Shown one piece after another: positions 51,250 through 61,320 of a stretch of 64,000 nt of DNA (the first letter of the stretch is position 1; each line of letters opens with the position of its first letter). The notes below the pieces were generated by a model. That model saw only the letters and a program-made list of their open reading frames with translations. It was not told the origin of the DNA and searched no databases. Source of the stretch: Trabulsiella odontotermitis (GTDB lineage: Bacteria > Pseudomonadota > Gammaproteobacteria > Enterobacterales > Enterobacteriaceae). The translations under genes and the position numbers were made by a program. The stretch spans positions 62,001-126,000 of the forward strand of contig NZ_LIFX01000010.1 in assembly GCF_001297775.1 (NCBI RefSeq). Reading direction: 5' to 3'.

Positions 51250-51720
51250 TCACGCGTTCTCTTTCAGCCAGTTCAGCACTACGTCGTGGTGGTTACTGGT
51301 TTTGAAGTCATCGAAAACGTGCTCAATTTTGCCGTCTGCATCAATCAGAAAACTGATGCGGTGGATGCCATCATAGGTTTTCCCCATGAAGGACTTTTCT
51401 CCCCACACGCCAAATTGTTCGCAGACCTGATGGTCTTCATCGGAGAGCAACGTAAAGTTCAGCAGCTCTTTTTCTGCAAAGCGGGAGAGTTTTTCAGGTT
51501 TATCGGTGCTGATGCCCAGCACTTCAACGCCTGACTTTTTCAAATCATCCATATTGTCGCGCAGACCACAGGCCTGAACCGTACAACCTGGGGTCATTGC
51601 TTTTGGGTAAAAATAGACCAGAACACGCTGTCCCTGGAAGTCGGTCAAATTTACTTGCTCACCGTCCTGATCGGGCAAGCTAAATTTCGGTGCGATGTCA
51701 CCGGCTTTCAGTGGGTTCAT
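51250..51720 (-). CDS. bcp: Thiol peroxidase Bcp (peroxiredoxin Q)
   Basis: A 156-residue thioredoxin-dependent peroxiredoxin that reduces hydrogen and organic peroxides. The peroxidatic cysteine is Cys46 in MTPGCTVQAC, with the resolving cysteine Cys51, the atypical two-Cys arrangement known for Bcp. GVEVLGISTDKPEKLSRF is also typical. Its ATG shares a base with the stop codon of gcvR, so the two genes are co-translated, as in E. coli. Confidence 0.98.
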   Translation of the reverse strand: MNPLKAGDIAPKFSLPDQDGEQVNLTDFQGQRVLVYFYPKAMTPGCTVQACGLRDNMDDLKKSGVEVLGISTDKPEKLSRFAEKELLNFTLLSDEDHQVCEQFGVWGEKSFMGKTYDGIHRISFLIDADGKIEHVFDDFKTSNHHDVVLNWLKENA

Positions 51721-52292
51721 TACTCAACTCCATCTTGTTCATCATGCTGTGAATAATTGACGATGCTTATACTGCCTTGTGCATTCAGTTCTGTACATAG
51801 TGCTTTAAACGCTTGCTCGATATTTGAGACTTCCTGCGACGCAGGGCTGTGCGCTGTGATTTGAATGAATAACTGCGCGGCGCTGGCGTTCTCGCCCGGT
51901 TGTGTGCGGGAAACCAGTTCCGCAATATTGGTGTTGTACGTATCGAACAATGCCGTAAAACGCTCGATGATGTGCGGCGAATCCGGCACCTCTACCTGCA
52001 CCCAGACGGTGGATGGCAATGCCTGACGCGGACTTGCGGTAGTGCGTTTCATCACGATCAGCAGGTCCAGTTCCGCGCCCTTCAACGGTAATGTTGATTC
52101 GATCAGGGTAATGGCATTCCAGCTGCCGGAAAGCAGCATAATAAAGGTGAACTCATCGCCAAGCATCGCCAGACGGCTGTCTTCAATATTGCAGCCGCAG
52201 CTGCTGACATGGCGGGTGATTGTATTCACGATACCTGGGCGGTCGGCGCCCAGTGCAGTAATCACCAGATAGTGTTGTGATGAGGCTGTCAA
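51720..52292 (-). CDS. gcvR: Glycine cleavage system transcriptional repressor GcvR (TTG start)
   Basis: A 190-residue protein with two ACT domains ([17 protein letters not shown] near the N-terminus, and [30 protein letters not shown] near 95-125). In E. coli it binds GcvA and blocks activation of gcvTHP when glycine is low. The start is taken as TTG at 52292, giving [14 protein letters not shown] and exactly the E. coli length; it is preceded by AGGAAG and ACAGG. Upstream in-frame ATGs would add a hydrophobic 22-residue extension unlike the family. Divergent from dapA. Confidence 0.93.
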   Translation of the reverse strand: MTASSQHYLVITALGADRPGIVNTITRHVSSCGCNIEDSRLAMLGDEFTFIMLLSGSWNAITLIESTLPLKGAELDLLIVMKRTTASPRQALPSTVWVQVEVPDSPHIIERFTALFDTYNTNIAELVSRTQPGENASAAQLFIQITAHSPASQEVSNIEQAFKALCTELNAQGSISIVNYSQHDEQDGVE

Positions 52293-52445
52293 ACCTGTTC
52301 TTCCTGTAAAAGGTGCGGTAATCATAAGGAAAGCATAAAAAAAACCGGCATACAACATTCAGAACGGCTCTGGTCGCTTGCTTTTATTACGGGACCAAAC
52401 GTACCATTGAAACTCTTGTCTGCACGTCTGCTCAGAGGATGGCCC

Positions 52446-53324
52446 ATGTTCACGGGAAGTATAGTTGCGGTTATCACGCCGATGGATGAAAAAGGTAATG
52501 TCGATCGGCTTAGCCTGAAAAAATTGATTGATTACCATGTCGCCAATGGAACCACGGCGATCGTTTCGGTGGGCACCACCGGAGAATCCGCCACATTAAG
52601 CCACGAAGAACATGGCGATGTGGTCATGATGACGCTGGATCTGGCAGACGGGCGCATTCCCGTGATTGCCGGAACGGGAGCCAATGCAACCGCAGAGGCG
52701 ATCAGCCTGACTCAGCGTTTCAATAACAGCGGCATCGTTGGCTGCCTGACGGTCACGCCGTACTACAACCGTCCGACGCAGGAAGGGCTGTTCCAGCACT
52801 TCAAAACCATCGCTGAACATACTGACCTGCCGCAAATTCTGTATAATGTGCCGTCGCGTACCGGCTGCGATATGCTGCCTGAGACCGTGGGTCGCCTGGC
52901 AGAAGTAAAAAATATTGTCGGTATTAAGGAAGCCACGGGGAACTTAAGTCGTGTTCACCAGATCAAAGAGCTGGTTTCAGATGACTTTATCCTGCTGAGC
53001 GGTGATGATGCCACGGCGCTGGACTTCATGCAGTTGGGCGGTCAGGGCGTTATTTCGGTAACGACCAACGTGGCAGCGCGTGACATGGCGGAAATGTGTA
53101 AACTGGCCGCTGAAGGTAAGTTTGCTGAAGCGCGTGTCATCAATCAGCGTCTGATGCCACTGCACAATAAATTATTTGTCGAACCCAATCCGATCCCGGT
53201 GAAATGGGCCTGTAAGGAATTGGGACTTGTAGCAACCGACACGCTGCGCCTGCCGATGACGCCGATTACCGACAACGGTCGTCACATCGTCGCCAGTGCG
53301 CTTAAGCACGCCGGTCTGCTGTAA
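52446..53324 (+). CDS. dapA: 4-hydroxy-tetrahydrodipicolinate synthase
   Basis: A 292-residue class I aldolase-type enzyme that condenses pyruvate with aspartate semialdehyde, the first step to diaminopimelate and lysine. The signature [14 protein letters not shown], the catalytic Tyr in [12 protein letters not shown] (near residue 133) and the Schiff-base lysine in [11 protein letters not shown] (near 161) are present. The ATG at 52446 gives the E. coli length. bamC follows after 16 bases, and dapE lies in the same window at 59250-60377. Confidence 0.98.
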   Translation: MFTGSIVAVITPMDEKGNVDRLSLKKLIDYHVANGTTAIVSVGTTGESATLSHEEHGDVVMMTLDLADGRIPVIAGTGANATAEAISLTQRFNNSGIVGCLTVTPYYNRPTQEGLFQHFKTIAEHTDLPQILYNVPSRTGCDMLPETVGRLAEVKNIVGIKEATGNLSRVHQIKELVSDDFILLSGDDATALDFMQLGGQGVISVTTNVAARDMAEMCKLAAEGKFAEARVINQRLMPLHNKLFVEPNPIPVKWACKELGLVATDTLRLPMTPITDNGRHIVASALKHAGLL

Positions 53325-53340
53325 AGTTTAGGGAGATTTG

Positions 53341-54375
53341 ATGGCTTACTCAGTACAGAAGTCGCGCCTGGCGAAGGTTGCGGGTATTTCGCTTGTTCTG
53401 CTCCTCGCGGCCTGCAGCTCTGATTCGCGCTACAAGCGTCAGGTTAGCGGTGATGAATCCTATCTGGAAGCAACACCGCTTGCTGAACTTCATGCGCCTG
53501 CCGGTATGATCCTGCCGCTTCAGAACGGCGACTATAACATTCCTGTTGCCCGCGGTAATGGCGCAGTGGGTAAAGCGCTGGACATCCGTCCGCCGGCACA
53601 GCCGTTGGCGCTGGTAAGCGGTGCCCGTACCCAATTCACCGGCGACACGGCCACGCTGTTAGTGGAAAGCGGTCGTAGCGGTTCGCTGTGGCCTCAGGTG
53701 GTGAGCATTCTTCAGGCGAAGAACTACACCATCACCAAGCGTGATGACGCCTCGCAGACGTTGAGCACGGACTGGGTTGACTGGAACCGTCTTGATGAAG
53801 ACGAGCAGTACCGTGGTCGCTATCAGGTCTCTGTCAAACCACAGGGTTATCAGCAGTCGGTTGTCGTCAAACTGCTCAACCTTGAACAGGCTGGCAAACC
53901 GGTTGCCGACGCTGCCTCCATGCAGCGCTACAGCACTGAAATGCTGAACGTGATCTCTTCGGGCCTCGATCAGAACGCGACTAACGCGCAGAACGCCGCT
54001 CAGGGCCGCGATGGCGCCGCCTTTGACGTGCAGAGCGCCGCCGATGACACCGGCTTGCCGATGCTGGTCGTTCGCGCGCCGTTTAATCAGGTATGGGACC
54101 GTCTCCCGGCAACGCTGAAGAAAGTGGGCATGGAAGTGACCGATCGCACCCGTTCTCAGGGTAGCATCGCAGTCACCTACAAACCGCTCTCCGACGGCAA
54201 CTGGCAGGAACTGGGCGCCCGCGATCCGGGTCTCGTCTCCGGCGACTACAAGTTGCAGGTAGGTGACCTCGATAACCGCAGCAGCCTGCAGTTCATCGAC
54301 CCGAAAGGCCACACGTTGACGCAGTCTCAGAATGACGCCCTGGTGTCCGTATTCCAGGCCGCATTCAGCAAGTAA
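53341..54375 (+). CDS. bamC: Outer-membrane assembly lipoprotein BamC
   Basis: A 344-residue lipoprotein subunit of the BAM complex. The signal peptide ends in the lipobox LLAAC (cysteine near residue 25), followed by [19 protein letters not shown], the long unstructured segment that binds BamD. Two helix-grip domains follow. The ATG at 53341 is chosen over the in-frame TTG one codon upstream. It is between dapA and purC, as in E. coli, where these are partly cotranscribed. Confidence 0.97.
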   Translation: MAYSVQKSRLAKVAGISLVLLLAACSSDSRYKRQVSGDESYLEATPLAELHAPAGMILPLQNGDYNIPVARGNGAVGKALDIRPPAQPLALVSGARTQFTGDTATLLVESGRSGSLWPQVVSILQAKNYTITKRDDASQTLSTDWVDWNRLDEDEQYRGRYQVSVKPQGYQQSVVVKLLNLEQAGKPVADAASMQRYSTEMLNVISSGLDQNATNAQNAAQGRDGAAFDVQSAADDTGLPMLVVRAPFNQVWDRLPATLKKVGMEVTDRTRSQGSIAVTYKPLSDGNWQELGARDPGLVSGDYKLQVGDLDNRSSLQFIDPKGHTLTQSQNDALVSVFQAAFSK

Positions 54376-54382
54376 TACAACA

Positions 54383-54408
54383 GGGCTGGCGCAATCCAGC
54401 CCTTTTTT
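54383..54408 (+). terminator. Intrinsic terminator after bamC
   Basis: GGGCTGG/CCAGCCC (54383-54389 with 54396-54402), loop CGCAAT, then six T residues. Confidence 0.9.
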
Positions 54409-54418
54409 CTGTATAGTG

Positions 54419-54434
54419 ACGCAAACGTGTGCGT
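54419..54434 (+). promoter_or_regulatory. PurR operator of purC
   Basis: ACGCAAACGTGTGCGT is an almost perfect PurR box. It directly follows a -10-like TATAGT at 54412-54417 and lies 50 bases before the purC ATG; the same operator is known at E. coli purC. Confidence 0.85.
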
Positions 54435-54484
54435 CGGCAGAAAAACGCCATTTTTATCACTTTATTTGAGTGGAGTAACAAAAG

Positions 54485-55198
54485 ATGCAAAAGAAAGCTG
54501 AGTTGTATCGCGGCAAAGCGAAAACCGTTTACAGCACGGAAAATCCGGATCTGTTGGTGCTCGAATTCCGTAACGATACGTCAGCAGGGGATGGCGCGCG
54601 CATTGAACAGTTTGACCGCAAAGGGATGGTGAATAACAAGTTCAACCATTTCATTATGACCAAACTCGAAGAGGCGGGCATCCCGACTCAGATGGAAGCT
54701 CTGTTGTCTGATACCGAATGTCTGGTGAAAAAACTCGAGATGGTACCGGTTGAGTGCGTGGTGCGTAACCGTGCCGCAGGCTCGCTGGTGAAGCGTCTGG
54801 GCATTGAAGAGGGCATCGCGCTGAACCCGCCGTTGTTCGATATGTTCCTGAAGAACGACGCCATGCATGATCCGATGGTCAACGAGTCTTACTGCGAAAC
54901 CTTTGGCTGGGTGAGCAAAGAGAATCTGGCACAGATGAAAGCGCTGACTTACAAAGCCAACGATGTGCTGAAAAAACTGTTCGATGACGCGGGTCTTATC
55001 CTGGTCGACTTCAAACTGGAGTTTGGCCTGTTTAAAGGGAAAGTCGTGCTGGGCGACGAATTTTCACCGGATGGCAGCCGTCTGTGGGACAAAGAAACGC
55101 TGGATAAAATGGACAAAGACCGTTTCCGTCAGAGCCTCGGAGGCCTGATTGAAGCGTATGAAGAAGTCGCGCATCGTCTTGGTGTGAAGCTCGACTAA
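54485..55198 (+). CDS. purC: SAICAR synthetase
   Basis: A 237-residue ATP-dependent ligase that joins aspartate to CAIR in purine synthesis. Motifs are [24 protein letters not shown] shortened to its core GKAKTVY at the N-terminus, [15 protein letters not shown] and the catalytic region DFKLEFG, followed by [12 protein letters not shown]. The ATG at 54485 follows GGAGTAACAAAAG; an upstream in-frame alternative at 54429 would start in the operator. A terminator hairpin follows. Confidence 0.98.
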   Translation: MQKKAELYRGKAKTVYSTENPDLLVLEFRNDTSAGDGARIEQFDRKGMVNNKFNHFIMTKLEEAGIPTQMEALLSDTECLVKKLEMVPVECVVRNRAAGSLVKRLGIEEGIALNPPLFDMFLKNDAMHDPMVNESYCETFGWVSKENLAQMKALTYKANDVLKKLFDDAGLILVDFKLEFGLFKGKVVLGDEFSPDGSRLWDKETLDKMDKDRFRQSLGGLIEAYEEVAHRLGVKLD

Positions 55199-55211
55199 CC
55201 CTTCCTGCCCG

Positions 55212-55246
55212 AAACTCAGAGGAGAATAATCCATCCTCTGAGTTTT
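55212..55246 (+). terminator. Intrinsic terminator after purC
   Basis: A 12-bp stem AAACTCAGAGGA/TCCTCTGAGTTT (55212-55223 with 55234-55245) and short T run. Confidence 0.85.
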
Positions 55247-55324
55247 CTCGTTTCGTTTCCTATGGTAATCCGCCGCCGAACCGCCTACGATCTCTCTATT
55301 ATCAATAAAGAGTTTGAGGTTGTT

Positions 55325-56188
55325 ATGCGCTGGCAAGGTCGTCGCGAAAGCGACAATGTTGAAGACAGACGAAGTGATTCCGGTCCACCGATGATGGGCG
55401 GGCGCGGGTTTCGCATTCCCACTGGCAAGGGCGGGATTATTCTGCTGGTGGTGGTGCTCGTCGCGGGTTATTACGGCGTGGATCTCACCGGTCTGCTGAC
55501 CGGACAGCCGATTTCCCAGCAGTCGACGCAACCCTCTATCAGCCCGAACGATGATGAAGCGGCTAAATTTACCTCGGTCATTCTGGCAACCACCGAAGAC
55601 ACCTGGAGCCAGATCTTCGGACAGTCAGGTAAACAGTATCAGCAGCCGCGTCTGGTGATGTATCGCGGCGCGACCCGTACCGGCTGTGGCACGGGGCAAT
55701 CGGTGATGGGGCCGTTCTACTGCCCGGCAGACAGCACCGTGTATATCGATCTCTCCTTTTACGATGACATGAAAAAGAAACTGGGCGCGGAAGGTGATTT
55801 CGCTCAGGGCTATGTCATCGCGCATGAAGTGGGACACCACGTCCAGAAACTGCTCGGCATTGAGCCGAAAGTGCGGCAGATGCAGCAGGGCGCGTCACAG
55901 GCGCAGGTGAACCAGTTGTCGGTGAGAATGGAACTGCAGGCGGACTGCTTCGCGGGCGTCTGGGGCCATAACATGCAGCAGCAGGGCGTGCTCGAAGCGG
56001 GCGATCTGGAAGAAGCGCTGAATGCCGCTGAGGCCATCGGTGATGATCGTCTGCAACAGCAGAGCCAGGGGCGCGTTGTGCCGGACAGCTTTACCCACGG
56101 TACCTCGCAACAGCGCTACACCTGGTTTAAACGCGGTTATGACGGCGGTGATCCGGCGCAATGTAATACCTTCGGCAAAGGGTTCTGA
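55325..56188 (+). CDS. ypfJ: Putative neutral zinc metallopeptidase YpfJ
   Basis: A 287-residue membrane-anchored protein: a short charged cytoplasmic N-terminus ([16 protein letters not shown]), one membrane helix near residues 37-55 ([17 protein letters not shown]) and a large domain with the HEVGHH zinc motif near residue 170 plus [11 protein letters not shown] as third-ligand region. Family and fold suggest a peptidase, but no substrate is established. The ATG at 55325 follows GAGGTTGTT and gives the E. coli length. tmcA follows after eight bases. Confidence 0.92.
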   Translation: MRWQGRRESDNVEDRRSDSGPPMMGGRGFRIPTGKGGIILLVVVLVAGYYGVDLTGLLTGQPISQQSTQPSISPNDDEAAKFTSVILATTEDTWSQIFGQSGKQYQQPRLVMYRGATRTGCGTGQSVMGPFYCPADSTVYIDLSFYDDMKKKLGAEGDFAQGYVIAHEVGHHVQKLLGIEPKVRQMQQGASQAQVNQLSVRMELQADCFAGVWGHNMQQQGVLEAGDLEEALNAAEAIGDDRLQQQSQGRVVPDSFTHGTSQQRYTWFKRGYDGGDPAQCNTFGKGF

Positions 56189-56196
56189 TCCCGCTG

Positions 56197-58212
56197 ATGG
56201 AAGCCATTTGCGCACTGACCGCGCGCATGAAACAGGAAGGCATTCGTCGCCTGCTGGTTATCAGTGGTGAGGCGGCGTGGAGCCTGCAACAGGCGATGGC
56301 GCTGCAACAACAACTGCCTGGCGACTGGTTGAAGGTCGGGCCGCAGGCGTTGCCTGAACCCTGGTGCCCGCAAGGCGCGCTGGCAAAGCTGCTCGGGCGC
56401 GAATTTCACCATGCCATTTTTGATGCCCGCCGCGGCTTTGACGCTTCGGCATTCGCCGCGCTCGCCGGGACGCTGAAGGCAGGAAGCTGGCTGGTGCTGC
56501 TGACGCCGCCCTTTGACGTCTGGCCGCAACAACCTGATGACGATGCGCGTCGCTGGAGCGAATCCTCACAACCGCTTCCCACTCCTCATTTTGTTCACCA
56601 TTTCTGCCGCACGCTGACAGATGATCCGCAGACGCTTATCTGGCGTCAGTCGCGGCCGTTACCCATTCCGGACTACCCGGCGAGAGAAACGTGGCACCCG
56701 GCAAACGGTGAGCCGGAAGCTGAACAAGCGGCGATCCTCGCGCAACTGGCAGACTGCCCGCCGGGCGTGGTCGCCGTGACGGCGGAACGCGGGCGGGGGA
56801 AATCGGCGCTGGCGGGGATGCACATTCGCCAGCTTACGGGAACGGTCATCGTCACCGCACCCGCACGTGGGGCGACAGACGTCATGGCCGCCTTTGCCGG
56901 TGAGCGGTTCCGCTTTATCGCGCCGGATGCGCTACTGGCGTCGCAAGAGCACGCTGACTGGCTGATCGTCGATGAAGCGGCGGCTATCCCCTCGCCGGTG
57001 CTGCAAAAGCTGGTAGCGCGCTTCCCACGCACGCTGCTGACGACCACGGTGCAGGGTTATGAAGGCACCGGGCGGGGTTTTCTGCTGAAGTTCTGCGCGC
57101 GCTTTACTCATCTTCGCCAGTTGACCCTTTCCCGCCCGATTCGCTGGGCGCAGGGTTGCCCGCTGGAAGCGGTCATCAGCAATGCGCTGTTGTTCACCGA
57201 TGACAGTCTCACCCATCTTCCGGCAGGCGAGCTGCGTTATGACAGCGTGGAGCCCGCAGCCTGGCAAACGCAACCGGCGCTACCTGCCGCCATGTATCAA
57301 TTGCTTTCCAGCGCTCATTACCGGACCTCGCCGCTGGATTTACGCCGCATGATGGACGCTCCCGGGCAACATTTTGCCTGCGCCCGCAGCGACGCGGGGC
57401 TGGCGGGTGCGCTGTGGCTGGTTGATGAAGGCGGGCTGAGCGATGACCTCAGCCGCGCCGTCTGGGCCGGGTATCGTCGTCCGCGCGGCAACCTGGTGGC
57501 GCAGTCGCTGGCAGCGCATGGCGGAAGCCCACTGGCCGCGACGCTTATCGGACGACGCATTACGCGCATTGCGGTGCATCCGTCCCGCCAGCGTGAAGGT
57601 ATCGGTCAGGCGCTGGTGGCGCGCGCCAGAGCGGCGGCGCAGGGCTGCGACTATCTCTCCGTCAGCTTTGGCTACACCACGGAGTTGTGGCGTTTCTGGC
57701 AACGCTGTGGTTTTACGCTGGTTCGCATGGGCGCGCATCGTGAAGCGAGCAGCGGCTGTTACACGGCAATGGCGCTCCTGCCACTCACGGAAGCAGGCGA
57801 ACGGCTCACTACCCACGAACATCAGCGTTTGCGCCGCGACGGGCAGTGGCTCGCTCCCTGGATCGACGAAAAGCTGCCGCTGCCTGCGTCATCCGACACT
57901 ATGCTTAGTGATAATGAGCTTAGTGATGATGACCGGGATGAGCTGGCGAGTTTCGCCTGGGCGCACCGGCCATTCATCTCTGCCGTCGGCAGTCTGCATC
58001 GCCTGGCGCTGGCGGTCGATTTGCCGATTCCGCTGTTGCGGGGGCGATTGCAGCGACAGAGCGAAGAGCAGCTGTGTTCCGCTGCCGGGCTGAGCGGACG
58101 TAAAGCGCTGCTGGTGCAGCTACGTCATGAAACAGCGCAGGCGCTGATGGCGCTTGATGCGCAGCGGGCCAGTCAGTTACAACGCCAGGTGCAGCAACTG
58201 CAATTTTTTTAA
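56197..58212 (+). CDS. tmcA: tRNA(Met) cytidine acetyltransferase TmcA
   Basis: A 671-residue enzyme that acetylates the wobble cytidine of elongator tRNA-Met using acetyl-CoA and ATP. Domains in order: N-terminal DUF1726-like region, an RNA-helicase-like ATPase with the P-loop AERGRGKSALAG near residue 200 and DEXX-type VDEAAAIP near 264, and a GNAT acetyltransferase domain with RIAVHPSRQREGIGQALV near 463-480. A C-terminal tRNA-binding tail follows. Length is the same as in E. coli. ypfH starts 73 bases downstream. Confidence 0.97.
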   Translation: MEAICALTARMKQEGIRRLLVISGEAAWSLQQAMALQQQLPGDWLKVGPQALPEPWCPQGALAKLLGREFHHAIFDARRGFDASAFAALAGTLKAGSWLVLLTPPFDVWPQQPDDDARRWSESSQPLPTPHFVHHFCRTLTDDPQTLIWRQSRPLPIPDYPARETWHPANGEPEAEQAAILAQLADCPPGVVAVTAERGRGKSALAGMHIRQLTGTVIVTAPARGATDVMAAFAGERFRFIAPDALLASQEHADWLIVDEAAAIPSPVLQKLVARFPRTLLTTTVQGYEGTGRGFLLKFCARFTHLRQLTLSRPIRWAQGCPLEAVISNALLFTDDSLTHLPAGELRYDSVEPAAWQTQPALPAAMYQLLSSAHYRTSPLDLRRMMDAPGQHFACARSDAGLAGALWLVDEGGLSDDLSRAVWAGYRRPRGNLVAQSLAAHGGSPLAATLIGRRITRIAVHPSRQREGIGQALVARARAAAQGCDYLSVSFGYTTELWRFWQRCGFTLVRMGAHREASSGCYTAMALLPLTEAGERLTTHEHQRLRRDGQWLAPWIDEKLPLPASSDTMLSDNELSDDDRDELASFAWAHRPFISAVGSLHRLALAVDLPIPLLRGRLQRQSEEQLCSAAGLSGRKALLVQLRHETAQALMALDAQRASQLQRQVQQLQFF

Positions 58213-58285
58213 CGAACTCATTCAGTTAAATGGCATGGTCATTTTTCGGCTGAGTTCTACAATGGCAGGCACTAAGGAGACCGTT

Positions 58286-58984
58286 ATGAAACACGAACAT
58301 TTTGTCGTCCAGAGTCCTGCTAAACCCGCGCAACAACTGCTGCTGTTGTTTCACGGCGTGGGTGATAACCCGGTTTCGATGGGCGAGATTGGCAGCTGGT
58401 TTGCGCCGTTATTCCCGGATGCGTTGATCGTCAGTATTGGCGGCGCAGAGCCGGGCGGCGTTGCGCCGGGGCGTCAGTGGTTTTCGGTACAGGGGATAAC
58501 GGAAGAGAGTCGTCAGGCGCGCGTGGATGCCATCATGCCGACCTTTATCGATGTCGTGCGTTACTGGCAGAAACAGAGCGGCGTCGGGCCGCTGGCAACG
58601 GCGCTGATCGGCTTCTCACAAGGGGCGATCATGGCACTGGAAGGGGTGAAAGCCGAGCCGAATCTGGCCTCGCGGGTGATCGCCTTTAATGGCCGTTTCG
58701 CGACTCTGCCGACGGCTGCCACCACTGCCACGACGGTGCATTTGATCCACGGCGGTGAAGACCGGGTGATTGAGCTGTCACACGCGGTCGCGGCTCAGGA
58801 CGCGTTGCTGAACGCCGGTGGCGACGTCACGCTGGATATCGTCGACGATCTTGGTCACGCCATTGATGATCGCAGCATGCAACTGGCGCTCGACCATCTG
58901 CGCTATACCGTGCCGAAGCACTATTTCGATGAAGCGCTGAGCGGCGGTAAGCCCAACGACGACGATATTATTGAACTGTTATGA
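58286..58984 (+). CDS. ypfH: Alpha/beta-hydrolase (esterase) YpfH
   Basis: A 232-residue alpha/beta-hydrolase of the phospholipase/carboxylesterase group. The oxyanion region LLLFHGVGDNP is at the N-terminus, the nucleophile elbow GFSQGA contains the catalytic serine near residue 113, the aspartate is in HGGEDRVI and the histidine in DLGHAIDD. E. coli YpfH has shown carboxylesterase activity with artificial esters; the natural substrate is unknown. The start at 58286 follows CTAAGGAGACC. Confidence 0.95.
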   Translation: MKHEHFVVQSPAKPAQQLLLLFHGVGDNPVSMGEIGSWFAPLFPDALIVSIGGAEPGGVAPGRQWFSVQGITEESRQARVDAIMPTFIDVVRYWQKQSGVGPLATALIGFSQGAIMALEGVKAEPNLASRVIAFNGRFATLPTAATTATTVHLIHGGEDRVIELSHAVAAQDALLNAGGDVTLDIVDDLGHAIDDRSMQLALDHLRYTVPKHYFDEALSGGKPNDDDIIELL

Positions 58985-58989
58985 TTGTT

Positions 58990-59019
58990 TTGCCCGGCAG
59001 GCGAAGCGCCGCCGGGCAA
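58990..59019. repeat. REP-like palindrome between ypfH and ypfN
   Basis: TTGCCCGGC and GCCGGGCAA face each other around AGGCGAAGCGCC, a shortened REP-type hairpin in the 38-base gap between the convergent stop codons. Probably doubles as a terminator or mRNA 3' stabiliser. Confidence 0.7.
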
Positions 59020-59022
59020 CAT

Positions 59023-59223
59023 TCACTTCTTCGGCTGGTCTTTGTCCGGCCAGTCGTCGTCGTCATCCCACTTGTCGTTAAAATCACGATGCGGGGGAAG
59101 CTCCGGTTTGTTGGCAAGAAACTTCTTGTGGTCGACCCGGCTGAGATCTTTAATCACGTTAATGATGACCCCCACCAGAAACACCAGCACCAGTATCCAC
59201 CAGTATTTTGCCAGCCATTCCAT
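59023..59223 (-). CDS. ypfN: Small membrane protein YpfN (UPF0370)
   Basis: A 66-residue protein with one N-terminal membrane segment ([18 protein letters not shown]) followed by a highly charged tail rich in Lys and Asp ([18 protein letters not shown]). Same length as E. coli YpfN; function unknown. It starts 26 bases after the dapE stop on the same strand, so it is probably read with dapE. Confidence 0.93.
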   Translation of the reverse strand: MEWLAKYWWILVLVFLVGVIINVIKDLSRVDHKKFLANKPELPPHRDFNDKWDDDDDWPDKDQPKK

Positions 59224-59249
59224 GTGCGTTACCTCTTAAGTCAAAATTA

Positions 59250-60377
59250 TTAAGCGACGAGCTGTTCCATGATGCGCTGATACATGCGGGCAAGTAGCTG
59301 AAGATCGGCGGCGTTAACGCATTCATTAATTTTATGAATGGTCGCGTTCACCGGCCCAAGCTCAACCACCTGCGCGCCCATCCGCGCGATGAAACGTCCG
59401 TCGGATGTTCCGCCCGTGGTCAGCAACTGTGGCTTAATTTCATTATAGTGCTCAATGGCATTGACCACCGCATCCACCAGTTTTCCGCGTTCAGTCAGGA
59501 ACGGTTGACCGGAAAGCCACCAGTCAACAGTGTAGCGCAGCTGATATTTTTCCAGCAGGGCGACGACCTGTGCTTTGATCATCTCATCGGTCAGCTCGGT
59601 ACTGAAACGGAAGTTGAACTGGACGAACAGATCGCCAGGGATCACGTTGTTGCTGCCGGTACCGGCCTGAATATTAGCAATCTGCATGCTGGTCGGCGGG
59701 AAGAATTCATTACCATGATCCCACTCAATGCCCACCAGCTCGGTCAGCCACGGCGCGGCGCGGTGTACCGGGTTATCGGCGAGATGCGGATAGGCCACGT
59801 GACCCTGCACGCCGTGAATCGTCAGGTTACAGGTCAGAGAGCCGCGACGACCATTTTTGACCACATCGCCAACCACCGCAGTGCTGGACGGCTCGCCCAC
59901 CAGGCAATAGTCAAGACGCTCGCGGCGCTCCATCAGTGCTTCAACCACTTTCACCGTGCCGTTTTTCGCCGAGGCTTCTTCATCAGAGGTGATAAGAAAC
60001 GCCAGACGACCATTGTGGTTCGGATGCTGGGCGACGAAACGTTCGGCGGCAACCACCATCGCCGCCAGCGAACCTTTCATGTCAGCGGCGCCGCGGCCAA
60101 ACAGCATGCCGTCGCGGATCGTCGGTTCAAACGGCGGGTTGATCCAACGGTCGGCATCACCCGCCGGGACGACATCAGTGTGACCGGCAAATGCCAGCGT
60201 TTCGCCTTTTCCGCGCCAGGCCCAGAAGTTCTGGGTATCGCCAAAGTCGAGATGTTCGACGGTAAAGCCAATATTACGCAGGCGTTCAATCAGTAACGCC
60301 TGACACCCCGCATCATCGGGGCTGAGAGAGGGGCGGCGAATAAGCTGTTGGGCCAGCTCGATGACCGGGCACGACAT
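59250..60377 (-). CDS. dapE: Succinyl-diaminopimelate desuccinylase
   Basis: A 375-residue M20-family zinc hydrolase that releases LL-diaminopimelate for lysine and peptidoglycan. The metal ligands are seen in [12 protein letters not shown] (His near residue 66), [13 protein letters not shown] (Asp near 99) and [12 protein letters not shown] (catalytic Glu-Glu near 134). The C-terminal [13 protein letters not shown] holds the last His ligand. Together with dapA it belongs to the diaminopimelate pathway. yffB is upstream by 33 bases. Confidence 0.97.
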   Translation of the reverse strand: MSCPVIELAQQLIRRPSLSPDDAGCQALLIERLRNIGFTVEHLDFGDTQNFWAWRGKGETLAFAGHTDVVPAGDADRWINPPFEPTIRDGMLFGRGAADMKGSLAAMVVAAERFVAQHPNHNGRLAFLITSDEEASAKNGTVKVVEALMERRERLDYCLVGEPSSTAVVGDVVKNGRRGSLTCNLTIHGVQGHVAYPHLADNPVHRAAPWLTELVGIEWDHGNEFFPPTSMQIANIQAGTGSNNVIPGDLFVQFNFRFSTELTDEMIKAQVVALLEKYQLRYTVDWWLSGQPFLTERGKLVDAVVNAIEHYNEIKPQLLTTGGTSDGRFIARMGAQVVELGPVNATIHKINECVNAADLQLLARMYQRIMEQLVA

Positions 60378-60410
60378 AGACTACACCTCATATAAAAAAG
60401 TCATCATTCT

Positions 60411-60770
60411 TCAGGAATGATTCTGAAAATGGGTCTGGTAACTGGAATCGCTGAAACCCAGCAGCATAGGCTGACCGGGCGCGCAGAGCAATGGGCGTTT
60501 GATGATTGCTGGCATTTCGAGCATTAACGCCGCGGCTGCATCGGCGTTGTCAATCCCGGCGCGTACGGATTCGTCCAGTTTTCGCCAGGTGGTGCCGCGA
60601 GTGTTCAGCAGCGCTTCCCAGCCTGATTCTGCGATAAAACTGCGTAATAATGCATCATCCAACCCGTCAACGCGGTAGTCGTGGAAGCGGTAATCTATCT
60701 GATGCGCTTCCAGCCAGCGGCGGGCTTTTTTTATGGTGTCGCAGTTTTTGATGCCGTACATGACGATCAT
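60411..60770 (-). CDS. yffB: ArsC-family protein YffB
   Basis: A 119-residue thioredoxin-fold protein of the ArsC/Spx type with a single N-terminal cysteine in [16 protein letters not shown] and the conserved ending KRPLLC...[12 protein letters not shown]. coli YffB is one residue shorter. The family is thought to act on glutathione-linked substrates; function is not established. It precedes dapE on the same strand, as in E. coli, and is the second ArsC-like gene of the window after yfgD. Confidence 0.94.
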   Translation of the reverse strand: MIVMYGIKNCDTIKKARRWLEAHQIDYRFHDYRVDGLDDALLRSFIAESGWEALLNTRGTTWRKLDESVRAGIDNADAAAALMLEMPAIIKRPLLCAPGQPMLLGFSDSSYQTHFQNHS

Positions 60771-61117
60771 GGTTAATCCTTTTGTGTTTAAGCAGGTGAA
60801 TTTGTCAGATTATTCGAATAGTAAGGACGCGAAGAATAATACCTGAAAGTATTATCAGGGCATAATTTCTGATTAAGCGTTGCATGATAATGCAGCATTA
60901 AAAATAGGTACAAGTGTACGCTGAAAAAAGTCGGATATTTTGCCGGGACAGTATTTCAAAATATTGCTGCAAGTCACAACAAATTTAGCCTGCTCAGGTC
61001 ATATTTAGCTCACACCAGCACCCGTCGCTGGTTTCGGTAATCACAGTGATTGGTTCAATGATCTTCACATTCACAATCAATTTACGTAGACTACTGAGAA
61101 TTATAAGAGAGGTCGTT
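60771..61117. other. AT-rich gap between yffB and ypfM
   Basis: This 347-base divergent gap holds no convincing gene longer than a few codons. Near the right end, TTCACA (61064-61069) and TAGACT (61087-61092) at 17-base spacing form a plausible sigma-70 promoter for ypfM. The left part should hold the promoter for yffB-dapE, but I could not single it out. Confidence 0.55.
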
Positions 61118-61177
61118 ATGATTGAACGTGAACTGGGGAACTGGAAAGACTTTATTGAAGTTATGCTTCGTAAATGA
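61118..61177 (+). CDS. ypfM: 19-residue small protein YpfM
   Basis: The codons from ATG 61118 to TGA 61175-61177 give a 19-residue peptide (MIERELGNW followed by KDFIEVMLRK), which I recall as identical to E. coli YpfM. It is amphipathic, with no clear membrane segment. AGAGAGG lies seven bases upstream of the ATG, and a promoter and a strong terminator frame the gene. Function unknown. It is convergent with acrD. Confidence 0.85.
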   Translation: MIERELGNWKDFIEVMLRK

Positions 61178-61240
61178 TTCCGGAAAGAAAAGCAATAGTA
61201 CAGAATATGTAAAAAATTCTGACTTAAATCGAATTCGATA

Positions 61241-61270
61241 AAAGGCGACCCGTTAAAGGTCGCCTTTTTT
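61241..61270 (+). terminator. Intrinsic terminator of ypfM
   Basis: Perfect 10-bp stem AAAGGCGACC/GGTCGCCTTT (61241-61250 with 61258-61267) plus more T residues. Confidence 0.92.
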
Positions 61271-61284
61271 GATATATATTCTGA

Positions 61285-61315
61285 ATAATAAAAGAAGGCG
61301 ACCCGAAAGTCGCCT
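61285..61315 (-). terminator. Intrinsic terminator of acrD
   Basis: Read on the minus strand, AGGCGAC/GTCGCCT (61315-61309 with 61302-61296) with loop TTTCGG is followed by TCTTTTATTATT. The stem repeats the sequence of the ypfM terminator. Confidence 0.85.
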
Positions 61316-61320
61316 GGTGT

